Shown: in pieces, positions 16,167 to 25,629 of the stretch
Layout: each line of letters opens with the position of its first letter
Position numbering within the stretch: position 1 is the stretch's first letter
Assembly: GCF_003148685.1 (NCBI RefSeq)
Contig: NZ_QGGR01000021.1
Location: 62,001 to 126,000 of the forward strand
Length of the DNA stretch: 64,000 bases
Direction of reading: 5' to 3'
Origin: Actinoplanes xinjiangensis
Lineage (GTDB): Bacteria > Actinomycetota > Actinomycetes > Mycobacteriales > Micromonosporaceae
Notes under the pieces: generated by a model
What the model saw: the letters and a program-made list of their open reading frames with translations, nothing else
The model's database searches: none
Told to the model about the DNA's origin: nothing
Made by a program: the position numbers and the translations under genes

Positions 16167-16343
16167 GTGATCTTCTTTGACGACTCGGACGCCGTCACCG
16201 TCCAGCACTCCCCGGCAATGCCGGCCCGAATCGATGCCCGAACCATCGCCGGCCGTCTCGCGGCCGGCGCCGGCGCCGCGGCCCTGATGCTCGTCGCCGT
16301 CGGCGTCGCCGCCGCGATCGTGGTCACCGCGACCCTGATCTGA
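16167..16343 (+). CDS. Small single-span membrane protein
   Basis: 58 residues from a GTG at 16167 with no ribosome site, so possibly leaderless. The first 30 residues are polar (IFFDDSDAVTVQHSPAMPAR) and the last 25 form one membrane helix (GAAALMLVAVGVAAAIVVTA). Third-position GC is high. No family recognised. It could start further upstream at 16074, but that extension looks non-coding. Confidence 0.5.
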   Translation: MIFFDDSDAVTVQHSPAMPARIDARTIAGRLAAGAGAAALMLVAVGVAAAIVVTATLI

Positions 16344-16393
16344 GCGGCCCGCCGGCGACGGCGCCTCGGCCGGGCTCCTTGGTTGCGCAGGGT

Positions 16394-18313
16394 CTACATT
16401 CCCTGCCAGCCGAGCAGGTTCCACTGCCACAGGAACCAGGTCAGCGCCACCATCCCCGCCAGCAGGGTCACCTGGTGGACGCGGGCGGCCACGCCGGCGC
16501 CGCTGCCGCGCCAGCCTGTGACGGTCAGGCCCGTCGCGGCGACGGCCGCGGTCAGCGCCAGGACCGGCACGCCCAGCAGCAGCCGGAAGCTCAGCGGTAC
16601 GTGGAAGAGGAACTCGCCGGACCGGGTCAGCAGAATGATGACCAGCCCGGCCAGGAACACCACACCGAGCACCGCCGCAGTGACCGCCAGCCTGCGCGCC
16701 AGCCGCCAGGCGGGGGTGGTCTTGGCCGGCCGGTGCCGGATCCGGCGTACGAGCCGGACGATCGGCAGTGCCGGCGCGCCGAGGACCGGCAGGATGAAGA
16801 TCAGGAGCACCGCCAGGTTGACCGGAAGGGTCTCGGCACGCGACATCGCCTCGGCCGCCGATCCGTCGGTGGCCACGTAACGCCGGCCGTCCGTACCGGC
16901 GAGGAACACCAGCCGGTCGCCGTCGGCGGCCTGATACCGCCCGTCACTCTGCGGCGTCCACGTCTTCTGCCGGAAGGTGACGGCGCCGGAATCGTCGATG
17001 GCCAGGCGGGACGGCGAGAGCAGCGTGGTGATCTTCTCGAAGGAGGTCGCGTTGTGCCGGGCCGGCTTGTAGAACCCGGCCAGCGGTTCCGCCGGCCGGG
17101 CGGTACCGACGGTGGCGCGGTCGGCGGCCGGCTCCTGGCCATCGGCGACGGCGTGCTCCGGCGCGAACCGGTCGAAGAAGGAGTCGAGGAGTCCCTGCAT
17201 GTCCGGGCTGCCGCCGGTGAGGCTGTTCATCGAGATGAACAACCCGAGGTCGCAGGCCGGCACGAGCATCATGATGCTGGTGAAGCCCTCCCAGCCGCCG
17301 TCGTGCATCAGGACCCGGTGCCCGTTGACGGTGCGCTGCTTGAAGCCGTGGGCGTAGCCGTCGACACGCGGGTCGGCGGTGAACGAACGCTGATGCATCC
17401 GCGCGGTGGTCTGCGGGGTGAGGATCCGCCCGGCACCGAGGCGGCCCTCGTGCAGGTGCGCGTTCATGAAGTGGGCCATGTCCGCGGCGGTGGTGGTCAC
17501 CGAGCCGTCCGGCGGCATCCGGTCGAACGTGAACGGGTACACCTTCGGCGGGGTGAGATCGGTGTCGTAGCTGCGGGCCAGATCGGCGGCCATGGCCGCC
17601 GGCACCGGTTCCGCGGCGGTGCTGTGTGTCATGCCGAGCGGGTCGAGCAGGTGCCGTTGGAGGTACCGGTCGTAGGGTTCACCGCTGACTTCGCTGACGA
17701 TGTGGCCGGCCAGGGCGGCGCCGAAGTTGGAGTAGGCGGAGATCTCACCGGGTGGCCGGATCCGGGCGGGCATGTGATCGGCCAGGTACCGGCCCAGCGG
17801 CGGTACGTCCGCGGCCTCCCGCGCGCCGGTGCCGGTGATGAAGTCCTCGAAGCCCGCGGTGTGGCTCATCAGGTGCCGCAGCGTCACCGGCCGGTCGTAG
17901 GTGTCCGGCACCCGAAAGCCGGTGAGATAGCGGTTCACGTCGGCGTCCAGGTCGAGCCGGCCGGCCTCCACCTGCTGCATGACCGCCGTCCACGTGAACA
18001 GTTTGGAGATCGAGGCGATCCGTACCAGGGAACGTGACGCGTCGAAGGGCACGGCGCGTTCGGTGTCGGCCATCCCGTACCCCTTGGCGAAGGCCGTGGC
18101 ACCACCGGCGGCGACCGACACCACGGCCCCGGGCACCCGGTCGGCGGTCAACCGGCCGGGCAGGGCACCGTCGAAGAACGCGGCCACCGCGGCCTGCGTG
18201 GCCGGCGGGCAGCCCGCCGGCGCGGCGCCGGCGGGCTGCGCGGGCGCGGCGGCCGGTACCGCCGCGCAGCCGACGAGCAGACTGAGCAGTGTCCGGCGGG
18301 TCAGGGCTCTCAT
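16394..18313 (-). CDS. Serine hydrolase of the beta-lactamase/DD-peptidase fold with membrane tail
   Basis: 639 residues. A twin-Arg-containing signal (MRALTRRTLLSLLVGC) gives way to a class-C-like domain. Its nucleophile motif is SISK (S101, K104), the second motif YSN lies near residue 196 (EISAYSNFGAALAGH), and a late HDGGWEG replaces KTG. After a lipocalin-like region at about 380-490, three or four membrane helices follow (LAVLLIFILPVLGAPALPIV, RLAVTAAVLGVVFLAGLVII, LLLGVPVLALTAAVAATGL). The enzyme therefore faces outward, anchored at the C-terminus. Relatives act as D-aminopeptidases, esterases or peptidoglycan hydrolases; which applies is unclear. Confidence 0.87.
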   Translation of the reverse strand: MRALTRRTLLSLLVGCAAVPAAAPAQPAGAAPAGCPPATQAAVAAFFDGALPGRLTADRVPGAVVSVAAGGATAFAKGYGMADTERAVPFDASRSLVRIASISKLFTWTAVMQQVEAGRLDLDADVNRYLTGFRVPDTYDRPVTLRHLMSHTAGFEDFITGTGAREAADVPPLGRYLADHMPARIRPPGEISAYSNFGAALAGHIVSEVSGEPYDRYLQRHLLDPLGMTHSTAAEPVPAAMAADLARSYDTDLTPPKVYPFTFDRMPPDGSVTTTAADMAHFMNAHLHEGRLGAGRILTPQTTARMHQRSFTADPRVDGYAHGFKQRTVNGHRVLMHDGGWEGFTSIMMLVPACDLGLFISMNSLTGGSPDMQGLLDSFFDRFAPEHAVADGQEPAADRATVGTARPAEPLAGFYKPARHNATSFEKITTLLSPSRLAIDDSGAVTFRQKTWTPQSDGRYQAADGDRLVFLAGTDGRRYVATDGSAAEAMSRAETLPVNLAVLLIFILPVLGAPALPIVRLVRRIRHRPAKTTPAWRLARRLAVTAAVLGVVFLAGLVIILLTRSGEFLFHVPLSFRLLLGVPVLALTAAVAATGLTVTGWRGSGAGVAARVHQVTLLAGMVALTWFLWQWNLLGWQGM

Positions 18314-18489
18314 CGTGGTGCTCCTCGGATCTCATCGCTGGCGGACGATGCCCAGCCTTCCGCGGACCGGTGCGCCGGCACATCGCCGCGCGGTCGGCTC
18401 CGGAGCCCCACGAAAGACGCAACCGGCGGGTCCGGATCGTCGACGAAAGTCGTAGTCGCGGCGTCGGCGGCGTTGCCTAAGCTGCCGAC

Positions 18490-19641
18490 ATGCAGACACC
18501 ACCTCCGGCGCGACGACGGTGCACGCTCGCCGCCGCCCCCGGGCTGACCGACGCCGCGCTGGTGCTGGTGTGTCTCGCCTTGAGTCTGCTGGCGGTCAAG
18601 ACACCCTGGTCGCCGCTGCCGTGGCCGGTCGTGGCGGTGGCCGGGGCACTGGGCAGCGCGGCCATGTGGTTCCGCCGCCGCTGGCCGGTGGCCGGGGCGG
18701 TGGCCGGCGCGGGCACGTTCGCGCTGGCCGGTAACCCGGGTCCGCTGTTGATCGGGCTCTACACCGGTGCCCGGTATGCGCCACGCCGCGGCGGCTGGCT
18801 GTCCGGGCTCGCCGTGTGGGCCGGTTACGTGGGGTGGTCCTGGTTCGACTCCGGGCGGGTGACCGTGGACGACGTCCTCTTCCCGCCCCTGGGGATCGGC
18901 CTGGTGGTGCTGGCCGGGATCAACCTCGCCACCCGCGACGCGCTGCTGGTGTCGCTGCAGGAGCAGGCTCGGCGGGCCGAGGCCGAGCGGCTGCTCCGCG
19001 ACGATCGGGCGCGCGCCGCCGAACGCACCCGCATCGCCCGGGAGATGCACGACGTCCTGGCCCATAAGGTGTCGCTCATCGCCCTGTACGCCGGTGCGCT
19101 GGAGCTGCGTGCCACCGATGACCCGAAACTGCGGGACGGCACGGTCCTGATCCGCACCACGGCCCGGGAGGCGCTGGTGGACCTCCGCGAGGTGCTGGGC
19201 GTTCTGCGTACCGACGTGGCACCGGCACCGGACGCCGCCACCGGCGGGCAGTTCCCGGATCTGGGCGCACTGGTCGGGGCGTCGCGCCGGGCGGGGCACC
19301 CGGTCGAGCTGCACGACGAGGCCGGCGACCTGCCGGCGGCCACCGCCCGGGTCGTGTACCGCATCGTCCAGGAGGGCCTGACCAATGCCCACAAACACGC
19401 TCCCGGGGCGCTGACGACCGTGTCGGTGGGCCGTACCGGGGACGGGAGCGTCGCCGTGTCCGTCCACAACGGGGCGGGTGCCACGCCGATGGACCTGCCC
19501 GGCTCCGGCACCGGGCTGGTGGGCCTGGCGGAGCGGATCCGGTTGGTCGGCGGCGCACTGCACAGCGGGCCGGTGGCCGGGACGGGCTGGCAGCTGTCCG
19601 CCGTCGTACCCTGGCTGGACCCGCGATCGGAGCTCTCGTGA
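18490..19641 (+). CDS. Sensor histidine kinase, NarL-system type (HisKA_3)
   Basis: 383 residues. Four or five membrane helices fill about 15-150. The dimerisation helix carries ARIREMHDVLAH-type sequence (RTRIAREMHDVLAHKVSL), with the phospho-acceptor His near 185. The ATPase domain shows IVQEGLTNAHKHAPG (N box) and GSGTGLVGLAERIRLVGG. It overlaps the response regulator gene (GTGA), so they form one transcript. No extracellular sensor domain is visible, so the signal may be membrane-derived. Confidence 0.92.
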   Translation: MQTPPPARRRCTLAAAPGLTDAALVLVCLALSLLAVKTPWSPLPWPVVAVAGALGSAAMWFRRRWPVAGAVAGAGTFALAGNPGPLLIGLYTGARYAPRRGGWLSGLAVWAGYVGWSWFDSGRVTVDDVLFPPLGIGLVVLAGINLATRDALLVSLQEQARRAEAERLLRDDRARAAERTRIAREMHDVLAHKVSLIALYAGALELRATDDPKLRDGTVLIRTTAREALVDLREVLGVLRTDVAPAPDAATGGQFPDLGALVGASRRAGHPVELHDEAGDLPAATARVVYRIVQEGLTNAHKHAPGALTTVSVGRTGDGSVAVSVHNGAGATPMDLPGSGTGLVGLAERIRLVGGALHSGPVAGTGWQLSAVVPWLDPRSELS

Positions 19642-20291
19642 TCTCAGTACTGCTCGCCGACGACGAGGCACTGGTCCGGGCCGGTCTGCGGATGATCCTG
19701 GAGACGACCGACGACCTGACCGTCGTCGACGAGGCCGGTGACGGTCAGGCCGCGGTGGACGCCGTGCAGCGGCACCGGCCCGACGTCGTGCTGATGGACA
19801 TCCGGATGCCCCGCCTCGATGGGCTTCAGGCGACGGCGGCCATCCGGGCCAGGCCACAACCGCCCGCGGTCATCGTGCTGACGACGTTCAACACCGATCA
19901 CGATGTGTTCCGGGCGCTGGAATCCGGTGCCACCGGATTCCTGCTGAAGGACACGCCACCGGCCGATCTGCTGCGAGCCGTCCGCCTCGCGGCCGCCGGT
20001 GACGCGATGCTCTCACCGAGCGTGACCCGTCAGGTGATCCACCGTTTCACCGCGGAGGACCGGTCGCGGGTCCGGGCCGAGGCACTCGACAGGCTGCGCC
20101 CCCTGACCGGGCGGGAGCGCGAGGTGCTCGTACAGATCGGGCTCGGTCATGCCAATGCCGTCATCGCCGCTGCCCTGCACATGAGCGAAGCCACGGTGAA
20201 GAGCCACATCACCCGGCTGTTCGAGAAGCTCGCGGCCACCAACCGGGTCCAGCTGGCCATCGCCGCGTTCCGGGCCGGTCTGGTGGAATAG
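19638..20291 (+). CDS. NarL/LuxR-type response regulator
   Basis: 217 residues. The receiver has acidic residues in LLADDEALVRAG, the phosphorylated Asp near 53 in DVVLMDIRMPRLDG and Lys in LLKDTPP. The C-terminal LuxR HTH (LTGREREVLVQIGLGHANAV, then ATVKSHITRLFEKLAATNRV) lies near 150-212. It starts inside the kinase stop. Targets are not identifiable; neighbouring genes include the serine hydrolase and the RCC1 protein. Confidence 0.93.
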   Translation: MISVLLADDEALVRAGLRMILETTDDLTVVDEAGDGQAAVDAVQRHRPDVVLMDIRMPRLDGLQATAAIRARPQPPAVIVLTTFNTDHDVFRALESGATGFLLKDTPPADLLRAVRLAAAGDAMLSPSVTRQVIHRFTAEDRSRVRAEALDRLRPLTGREREVLVQIGLGHANAVIAAALHMSEATVKSHITRLFEKLAATNRVQLAIAAFRAGLVE

Positions 20292-20308
20292 CCCGCCCGG
20301 GTGACCGG

Positions 20309-22486
20309 TCAGTCGCGCCCAGGTGGCAGGGCCGGAGCGCTCACCGGCACCGGGCGCGACTGGGGCAGGTGGTCACTGTTGCCCAGCTCACCGTTGCTGC
20401 CGGGTCCCCAGCAGTAGGTTCTGCCGTCGTCGCCGAGCCCACAGGTGTGGAAGTCGCCTGCCGCCAGCCGGGTGAAGGCCACCCCCGAGGGGGCGAGCAC
20501 CGCCACCGGCAATGGTTCGTTGTCGTCGCCGCCGTTGCCGAGCACGCCGTAGAGGCCCGCGCCCCAGCAGTATGCCCGGTTGTCGCCGGTGAGCCCGCAG
20601 GTGTGCCAGCCGCCGGCGCTGACCTGGATGAATCGGAATCCCGCGGGCGCTTTCACCGGCACCGGCCGTGATCGATCGATGTCGGTGCCGTCGCCGAGGT
20701 TGCTGGAGCTGTTGTCGCCCCAGCAGTAGATTCTGGAGTCGTCGCCGAGTCCACAGGTGTGATGGAAGCCCGCATCGATCTGAGTGAAGGCCACGGCGGG
20801 CGGCACACGGACCGCCACCGGCTCCTCCCGGTGCTCCGTACCGCCGTCGCCGACCGCGCCGGCTGAGCCCCAGCAGTAGGTCTTCGTGTCCCGGCCGATC
20901 CCGCACGTGTGAAATTCACCAGCGGTGAGCTGGGTGAACGTCACTCCCGCGGGCGCCTTCACCGGTGCCGGCCTGGTCTGCTCCGGCGCTGCACCGTTGC
21001 CGAGGTTGCCGAAGAAATCGGTCCCCCAGCAGTAGGTCTTCGTGTCGCTGCCGATCGCGCAGGTGTGGTCCTTGCCGGAGGCGAGCCCGGTGAAGGTCAC
21101 GTCGCCGGGTGTGTCGACCGCCGTCGGGCGGGTCCGGTGCATGGTGCCGCCGTTGCCCAGTTGCCCGTGATCGCCGGCACCCCAGCAGTAGGTTCTCGTG
21201 TCGCTGCCGATGCCGCAGGTGTGGAAGCCGCCGGGGGCGAGCTGCCTGAACGTCACTCCGGCGGGGGCGCTCACCGCCGCCGGCCGGGCCCGGTCCGTGG
21301 TGCTCCCGTTGCCGAGCGCGCCTTCGTCGTTGCGGCCCCAGCAGTAGGCCGTACCGCGGTCGTCGCGCAGGCAGGTGTGGGCGAGCCCGGCCACCAGTTC
21401 GACCGTCGGTCGCGCCGGGGCCGGGGCGGTGGGCACCGGCGACGGGGTCACCCTGACCGGACGCGGCTGGTCCACGAGGTCGCCGTTGCCGAGCCGGCCG
21501 TCGCGGCCGACACCCCAGCAGTAGGTTCTGCCGTCGCCGGTGACCGCGCACGTGTGCTCGCCGCCGACGTCGACCTGCGTGAAGGTCACCCCGTCCGGGG
21601 TGTCCACGGCGGCCGGTTGCGGCCGGCCGTCGTTCCAGCAGTACGTCGTGGTGTCGCTGCCGATGGCGCACGTCCGATCACCGCCCGCGTCGACCTGGGT
21701 GAAGGTCACCCCGGCCGGGGCCTGCACCGCGGCCGGTTGCGGCCGGCCGGAGGTCCAGCAGTAGGTTCGGGTGTCGCTGCCGGTACCGCAGGTGCGCCCG
21801 GCGCCGGCATGGAGCCGGGTGAGCGTCACACCCGGCGGGGTGTCCACGACGGCCGGTGTGGTCCGGCCGTCGCCCCAGCAGTAGGTCTTGCCGTCGCTGC
21901 CGATGCCACAGGTGTGCCGCTCCCCCGCGGCGATCCGGATGAGGGTCACACCGGCCGGGGTCTCCACGACGGCGATGCCCGCATGGAGCACCGTGCTGTC
22001 GTTGCCCCGCTGGCCGTGCGCACCGTCACCCCAGCAGTAGGTCCGGTCGTCGCTGCCGATGCCACAGGTGTGCGCTCCTCCGGCGGCGAGTTGCCCGAAG
22101 GTCACCCCGGCCGGGGCCTTCACCGCCATGGGATCGACGAACCAGCCGCTCTGGACGTTGCCCACCTGGCCCGCCGTACCATCACCCCAGCAGTACGCCG
22201 TGGCGTCGCTGCCGAGCCCGCAGGTGTGCCCGCCGCCGACGGTGAGCCGGGTGAAGGACACCCCGGCGGGAGCGGCCACCGGCACCGGTTTCGCCTGGTC
22301 CTGCTGGGTGCCGTCGCCCAGTTGCCCGTACTCGTTGTCGCCCCAGCACCAGGCTCGGCCGTCACCGTCGAGCATGCAGGTGTGCCGGGCCCCGGCCGAC
22401 ACCACCGCAACGGCCGGCGCCGGCGACGGCATCGGCCCCGTGAGCGTCGCCAGCATCGCCACCGTCAGTCCGGTTCTCATCAGCAC
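20309..22486 (-). CDS. Secreted RCC1-repeat protein with 14 Cx9C repeats (two seven-repeat propellers)
   Basis: 725 residues from a GTG (alternative ATG six bases later). A signal peptide (LTVAMLATLTGPMPSPAPAVA) is followed by 14 RCC1 repeats of the form HTCGIGSDxxTYCWGxG. Each has one Cx9C pair, giving 28 cysteines. Repeats 1-7 and 8-14 are separated by a Pro-rich linker (SPVPTAPAPARPTVELV) near residue 350, so two seven-bladed propellers are expected. Repeats 4, 5 and 6 are shortened and lack the QLGNG strand. Such proteins are often extracellular binding scaffolds; each Cx9C could be a disulphide. Partner unknown. Confidence 0.9.
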   Translation of the reverse strand: MLMRTGLTVAMLATLTGPMPSPAPAVAVVSAGARHTCMLDGDGRAWCWGDNEYGQLGDGTQQDQAKPVPVAAPAGVSFTRLTVGGGHTCGLGSDATAYCWGDGTAGQVGNVQSGWFVDPMAVKAPAGVTFGQLAAGGAHTCGIGSDDRTYCWGDGAHGQRGNDSTVLHAGIAVVETPAGVTLIRIAAGERHTCGIGSDGKTYCWGDGRTTPAVVDTPPGVTLTRLHAGAGRTCGTGSDTRTYCWTSGRPQPAAVQAPAGVTFTQVDAGGDRTCAIGSDTTTYCWNDGRPQPAAVDTPDGVTFTQVDVGGEHTCAVTGDGRTYCWGVGRDGRLGNGDLVDQPRPVRVTPSPVPTAPAPARPTVELVAGLAHTCLRDDRGTAYCWGRNDEGALGNGSTTDRARPAAVSAPAGVTFRQLAPGGFHTCGIGSDTRTYCWGAGDHGQLGNGGTMHRTRPTAVDTPGDVTFTGLASGKDHTCAIGSDTKTYCWGTDFFGNLGNGAAPEQTRPAPVKAPAGVTFTQLTAGEFHTCGIGRDTKTYCWGSAGAVGDGGTEHREEPVAVRVPPAVAFTQIDAGFHHTCGLGDDSRIYCWGDNSSSNLGDGTDIDRSRPVPVKAPAGFRFIQVSAGGWHTCGLTGDNRAYCWGAGLYGVLGNGGDDNEPLPVAVLAPSGVAFTRLAAGDFHTCGLGDDGRTYCWGPGSNGELGNSDHLPQSRPVPVSAPALPPGRD

Positions 22487-22572
22487 GGCCCGACACCATC
22501 ACGGCGGTACGGGCACCGGCTGCCGTCCCCGGTTTCTCCACCTGAGTGGGGGACGGTCCGCACGCTGTGGGT

Positions 22573-23376
22573 TCACAGCCATCCGCGGTACAGGATCTCT
22601 TCGGGGAGCCGCCCGGCGAGGGTGTTCCACCGGTCGTACCATGCCCGGCGGATCGGGCTGGGCGGCCAGGGCACGTCGCGCAGTTCGAGGGGGACGAGTG
22701 GATCGTCACGCATCGCGCGCTCCAGCGCATCGGCCAGCCGGATCTGCCGGACCAGCAGCGGCATGACCCCGTCGCCGGGTGCCGGATCGGTCTCGGCGAC
22801 GGCACGCTCCAGGGCGGCGTAACCGTCGATGATCGGAGCGGCCGGCCAGAGTGATGCGGCGACGGCCCGGGGATCGGTGAGCCCGCGCACGTCGAGGCTG
22901 GTCGCGGTGGCCCGGACCAGGCTGCCGCGCGCTGCCGGGCCGAGCATCCCGGTCAGGTCGTGGGGGCTGACGTACAGGCCGGTGGAGACCGCGGCGGCCC
23001 CCGCCTCGACAAGGGTACGGCGCAACGCGTCCCGCAGGGCACGGTCGGCCTCGGGGACGCTGACCGCCAGCAGACGCCAGGTGCCGTCCCACGGCGCTCG
23101 TCCATGGTCCTGGGCGATCGCGAGCCGCAGACCGAGCCGGTCACGGTCCAGGCGCTCGCGGCCGGCGTCGGTGAGGCCGATCGTGCCCCGCCGGCCGCGA
23201 CCGGTCTGGGTGATCTCGCCGGCCGCGTGCATCCGGCGGATGGTCAGCCGCACGGGCTGATCGTCGAGACCTGCCGCGTTGGCGGTGTCGTAGACCAGAT
23301 CGAGCGGAGCCTCGCCCTGTGCGGGCAGGAAGGCCTCGATCACCGTGCGCGGTGCGGGAGCCGGGAGGTTCACCAT
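22573..23376 (-). CDS. PaaX-family transcriptional regulator
   Basis: 267 residues from the ATG at 23374-23376. The N-terminal winged helix (LDLVYDTANAAGLDDQPVRL, TIRRMHAAGEITQTGRGRRG) is followed by the central domain (WDGTWRLLAVSVPEADRALR) and the PaaX C-terminal domain (MRDDPLVPLELRDVPWPPSP). Known members repress phenylacetyl-CoA catabolism, but actinobacteria hold many paralogues with other targets. It overlaps the upstream GNAT gene by seven bases, so the two are co-transcribed. No paa genes are here. Confidence 0.88.
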   Translation of the reverse strand: MVNLPAPAPRTVIEAFLPAQGEAPLDLVYDTANAAGLDDQPVRLTIRRMHAAGEITQTGRGRRGTIGLTDAGRERLDRDRLGLRLAIAQDHGRAPWDGTWRLLAVSVPEADRALRDALRRTLVEAGAAAVSTGLYVSPHDLTGMLGPAARGSLVRATATSLDVRGLTDPRAVAASLWPAAPIIDGYAALERAVAETDPAPGDGVMPLLVRQIRLADALERAMRDDPLVPLELRDVPWPPSPIRRAWYDRWNTLAGRLPEEILYRGWL

Positions 23377-23963
23377 CGGCCGGTCCTCTTCCGCATCGTC
23401 TTGTACCGCTCGAAACCGTACAGGTGGCGGAGCGCGCCGACCGAGCCCTCCCCGACGACGTCGAAACCGCAACGCCGGTAGAGGGCCTCCGCGCGCGGGT
23501 TCGTGTCGATCACCGACAGCTGCACCCACCGGTGCCCGAGCCCGGCCCCGTAGACCGTGACCGCGTCCAGGAGCGCGGATCCGATGCCCCGCCCTCGGCG
23601 TTCGGCGCTGACGCAGACGCCGTCGAGGACCAGCACACCGCTGCGCTCCTGCCGGTCGAGCGGGGCGAGCACGACCGACGCCCGGAGTGCCGCGGTCACC
23701 CCCAGGCTCTCCCGCAGTCGCCGCCAGGACAGGTCCGCCGCGCCGTGGCCGTCCCGGTGGTACCCGCACACCGCGATCACTGCGCCGTGGTCGCGGGCCA
23801 CCAGCGTCCGGTCGGCACGCAGCCCGGCCGTGACCTGGGACCGGCCGGTCGTGTCGTCGCGGAAGGCGGTGCGCAGCTTGCTCCCGAACGCCGACCAGTA
23901 GAGCGCACCCACGCGGGGACGCTCGGCCTCGGTGAATCCGTGGTCGATCACTGGGTCATCCAT
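23370..23963 (-). CDS. GNAT N-acetyltransferase
   Basis: 197 residues. The acetyl-CoA motif A is GVCVSAERRGRGIGSALLDA, followed by motif B (NPRAEALYRRCGF). The end overlaps the PaaX-type gene. The start lies 29 bases from the divergent alpha/beta hydrolase start, a very tight two-way promoter. Substrate unknown. Confidence 0.88.
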   Translation of the reverse strand: MDDPVIDHGFTEAERPRVGALYWSAFGSKLRTAFRDDTTGRSQVTAGLRADRTLVARDHGAVIAVCGYHRDGHGAADLSWRRLRESLGVTAALRASVVLAPLDRQERSGVLVLDGVCVSAERRGRGIGSALLDAVTVYGAGLGHRWVQLSVIDTNPRAEALYRRCGFDVVGEGSVGALRHLYGFERYKTMRKRTGRW

Positions 23964-23992
23964 GCCCTGCTTCTATCGCGTACGCTACGTTC

Positions 23993-25021
23993 GTGAAGAG
24001 AAAGATAGCTCTATTGGTGATGGTGCTGCTCACCGCCGGTGTGGCCGCGGTCCTGGCCGGCCACGACTTCCGCATCACCGAGCGACGGGTGACCATTCCC
24101 ACGGCCGCCGGAAGCCTCGACGCGGTGCTGGTCCTGCCCGAGGACGGCCCGGCGCACGGCCTGGTCGTGATGGTCCACGGCGACGGCCCGGTCGAGGCCA
24201 CCCACGACGGGCTGTACCGGCCGTGGTTCGAGGCCGCCGCCGACGCGGGCTTCGCCACGCTGTCCTGGAGCAAGCCCGGCGTCGGCGCCTCCACCGGCGA
24301 CTGGCTGCGGCAGAGCATGGCGGACCGGGCCGTGGAGGCCTCGACGGTCATCGACTGGGCCCGCACCCGCCCGGACGTCCCGACCGGGACCGTGATCCTG
24401 TGGGGAGCCAGCCAGGCCGGATGGGTCGTGCCCAGGATCGCCGCCGAGCGCGCCGACATCACCGCGATCGTCGCGGTCAGCCCCGCCGTCAACTGGCTGC
24501 GCCAGGGCCGGTTCCACCTGCTGGCCGAGTTGGACCACGCCGGCGCCGGTGCGCGCGAGCGCGAACGGGCCGTCGCCGTCAGCGACCAGACCCGGCGGCT
24601 GCTCGAGCAGCGGTGCGACTTCGCCACCTACCGGAACACCACCGACGACGACCAGCCGATGGACGAGGCGCGGTGGGGTTTCGTGCAGCGCAACCACACC
24701 GCCGACGCCACCGCCGACCTGCGGGCCGTCCGGGTGCCGGTGCTGCTCATGCTGGGCGACCACGACCGCAACGTCGACACCGTCGAGACCGAGAACACCT
24801 ACCGGCAGATCCTGGGCGAGCGGGTGACCGTCCGGCGCTTCGACGCCGCCCACTCGATGGCCGCGCCGGCGATGGAGGAACACACCCTGCTGGGCCTGGC
24901 CACCGGCGTGTTCCGGCCACGATCACTGCTCGCCGACACGGTCCTGGACACCTACCGCGGATACCTCGACGCCGCACCCGCTCCCGGTGACGGCACCGGC
25001 TCACCACGACCGCCCCGGTGA
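23993..25021 (+). CDS. Membrane-anchored or secreted alpha/beta hydrolase
   Basis: 342 residues from a GTG with no ribosome site; probably leaderless. One hydrophobic segment at the start (IALLVMVLLTAGVAAVLAG) acts as signal or anchor. The hydrolase core shows VVMVHGDGP (oxyanion), WGASQAGW with nucleophile Ser near 141, LLMLGDHDRNV (Asp) and FDAAHSM (His). Likely an esterase or peptidase-like enzyme of the dienelactone hydrolase group. It ends one base before the convergent YCII gene. Confidence 0.87.
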   Translation: MKRKIALLVMVLLTAGVAAVLAGHDFRITERRVTIPTAAGSLDAVLVLPEDGPAHGLVVMVHGDGPVEATHDGLYRPWFEAAADAGFATLSWSKPGVGASTGDWLRQSMADRAVEASTVIDWARTRPDVPTGTVILWGASQAGWVVPRIAAERADITAIVAVSPAVNWLRQGRFHLLAELDHAGAGARERERAVAVSDQTRRLLEQRCDFATYRNTTDDDQPMDEARWGFVQRNHTADATADLRAVRVPVLLMLGDHDRNVDTVETENTYRQILGERVTVRRFDAAHSMAAPAMEEHTLLGLATGVFRPRSLLADTVLDTYRGYLDAAPAPGDGTGSPRPPR

Positions 25022-25022
25022 G

Positions 25023-25571
25023 CTATCGCCGCCCGCCGAAGGCCCAGTCGTGCACCTCGACATCGGCGTAGCGGCCTCGGGTCAGAACAGCGCGCGCCGC
25101 ATCCGCATCCGGCGCCCGCACCAGCAGCGCCGTGCCCAGCCACCGGGCGCCGTCGTCGGACAGCAGCGGCCCGTACGCGATCAGCTCATCCCGGTCGGCC
25201 GGCACGTCCAGGTCGACGGCCACGCCCGTGCCGAATCCCATCACCAGGTAGCGACTTCCACCGCTGCGCCCGCCGGGAAAGTCCCACATGGTGCGCCCCA
25301 GCAGGTTGCTCCACCGGCGCACCAGCACGTCGCGGTACACCCCGGCCTGGTAATTGGGTTCCTCGAAGGCGAACGCGCGGGCCGCGGCCGGATCGGGCAG
25401 GTCGACGATGTGCAGGCTGCCGGTGGGAACCTCACCGGCGGCATCGAAGGTCGGGCCACGGGCGATCAACTCCGCCTCGTAGCGGTCCATGTAGGACCAG
25501 TGCTCCTCGATGAGTTCGTGACGCAACGCCACGGAGCCGGGCCGGTCGCGGTGGTAGCACAGGAACTCCAT
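25023..25571 (-). CDS. Tandem YCII-domain protein
   Basis: 182 residues. The first YCII domain starts MEFLCYHRDRPGSVALR and contains HWSYMDRY; the second starts RYLVMGFGTGVAVDLDVPAD and ends YADVEVHDWAFGG. The His/Asp pairs of this family are visible in both. The ATG at 25571 was chosen over an upstream GTG because family members begin with this MEFL-like strand. YCII proteins resemble muconolactone isomerase folds; the reaction is unknown. Confidence 0.8.
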   Translation of the reverse strand: MEFLCYHRDRPGSVALRHELIEEHWSYMDRYEAELIARGPTFDAAGEVPTGSLHIVDLPDPAAARAFAFEEPNYQAGVYRDVLVRRWSNLLGRTMWDFPGGRSGGSRYLVMGFGTGVAVDLDVPADRDELIAYGPLLSDDGARWLGTALLVRAPDADAARAVLTRGRYADVEVHDWAFGGRR

Positions 25572-25629
25572 CCCCGTAGTGTTCACCAGCGCGCCCACCC
25601 GGCCCGATGCCAGGGCTCCGCACGCCTTG

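Noticed and set aside
20309..22486. Regularly spaced repeats resembling a CRISPR array
   Set aside because: They are degenerate codons for RCC1 blades, 120-170 bases apart and fully coding, with no unique spacers of constant length.
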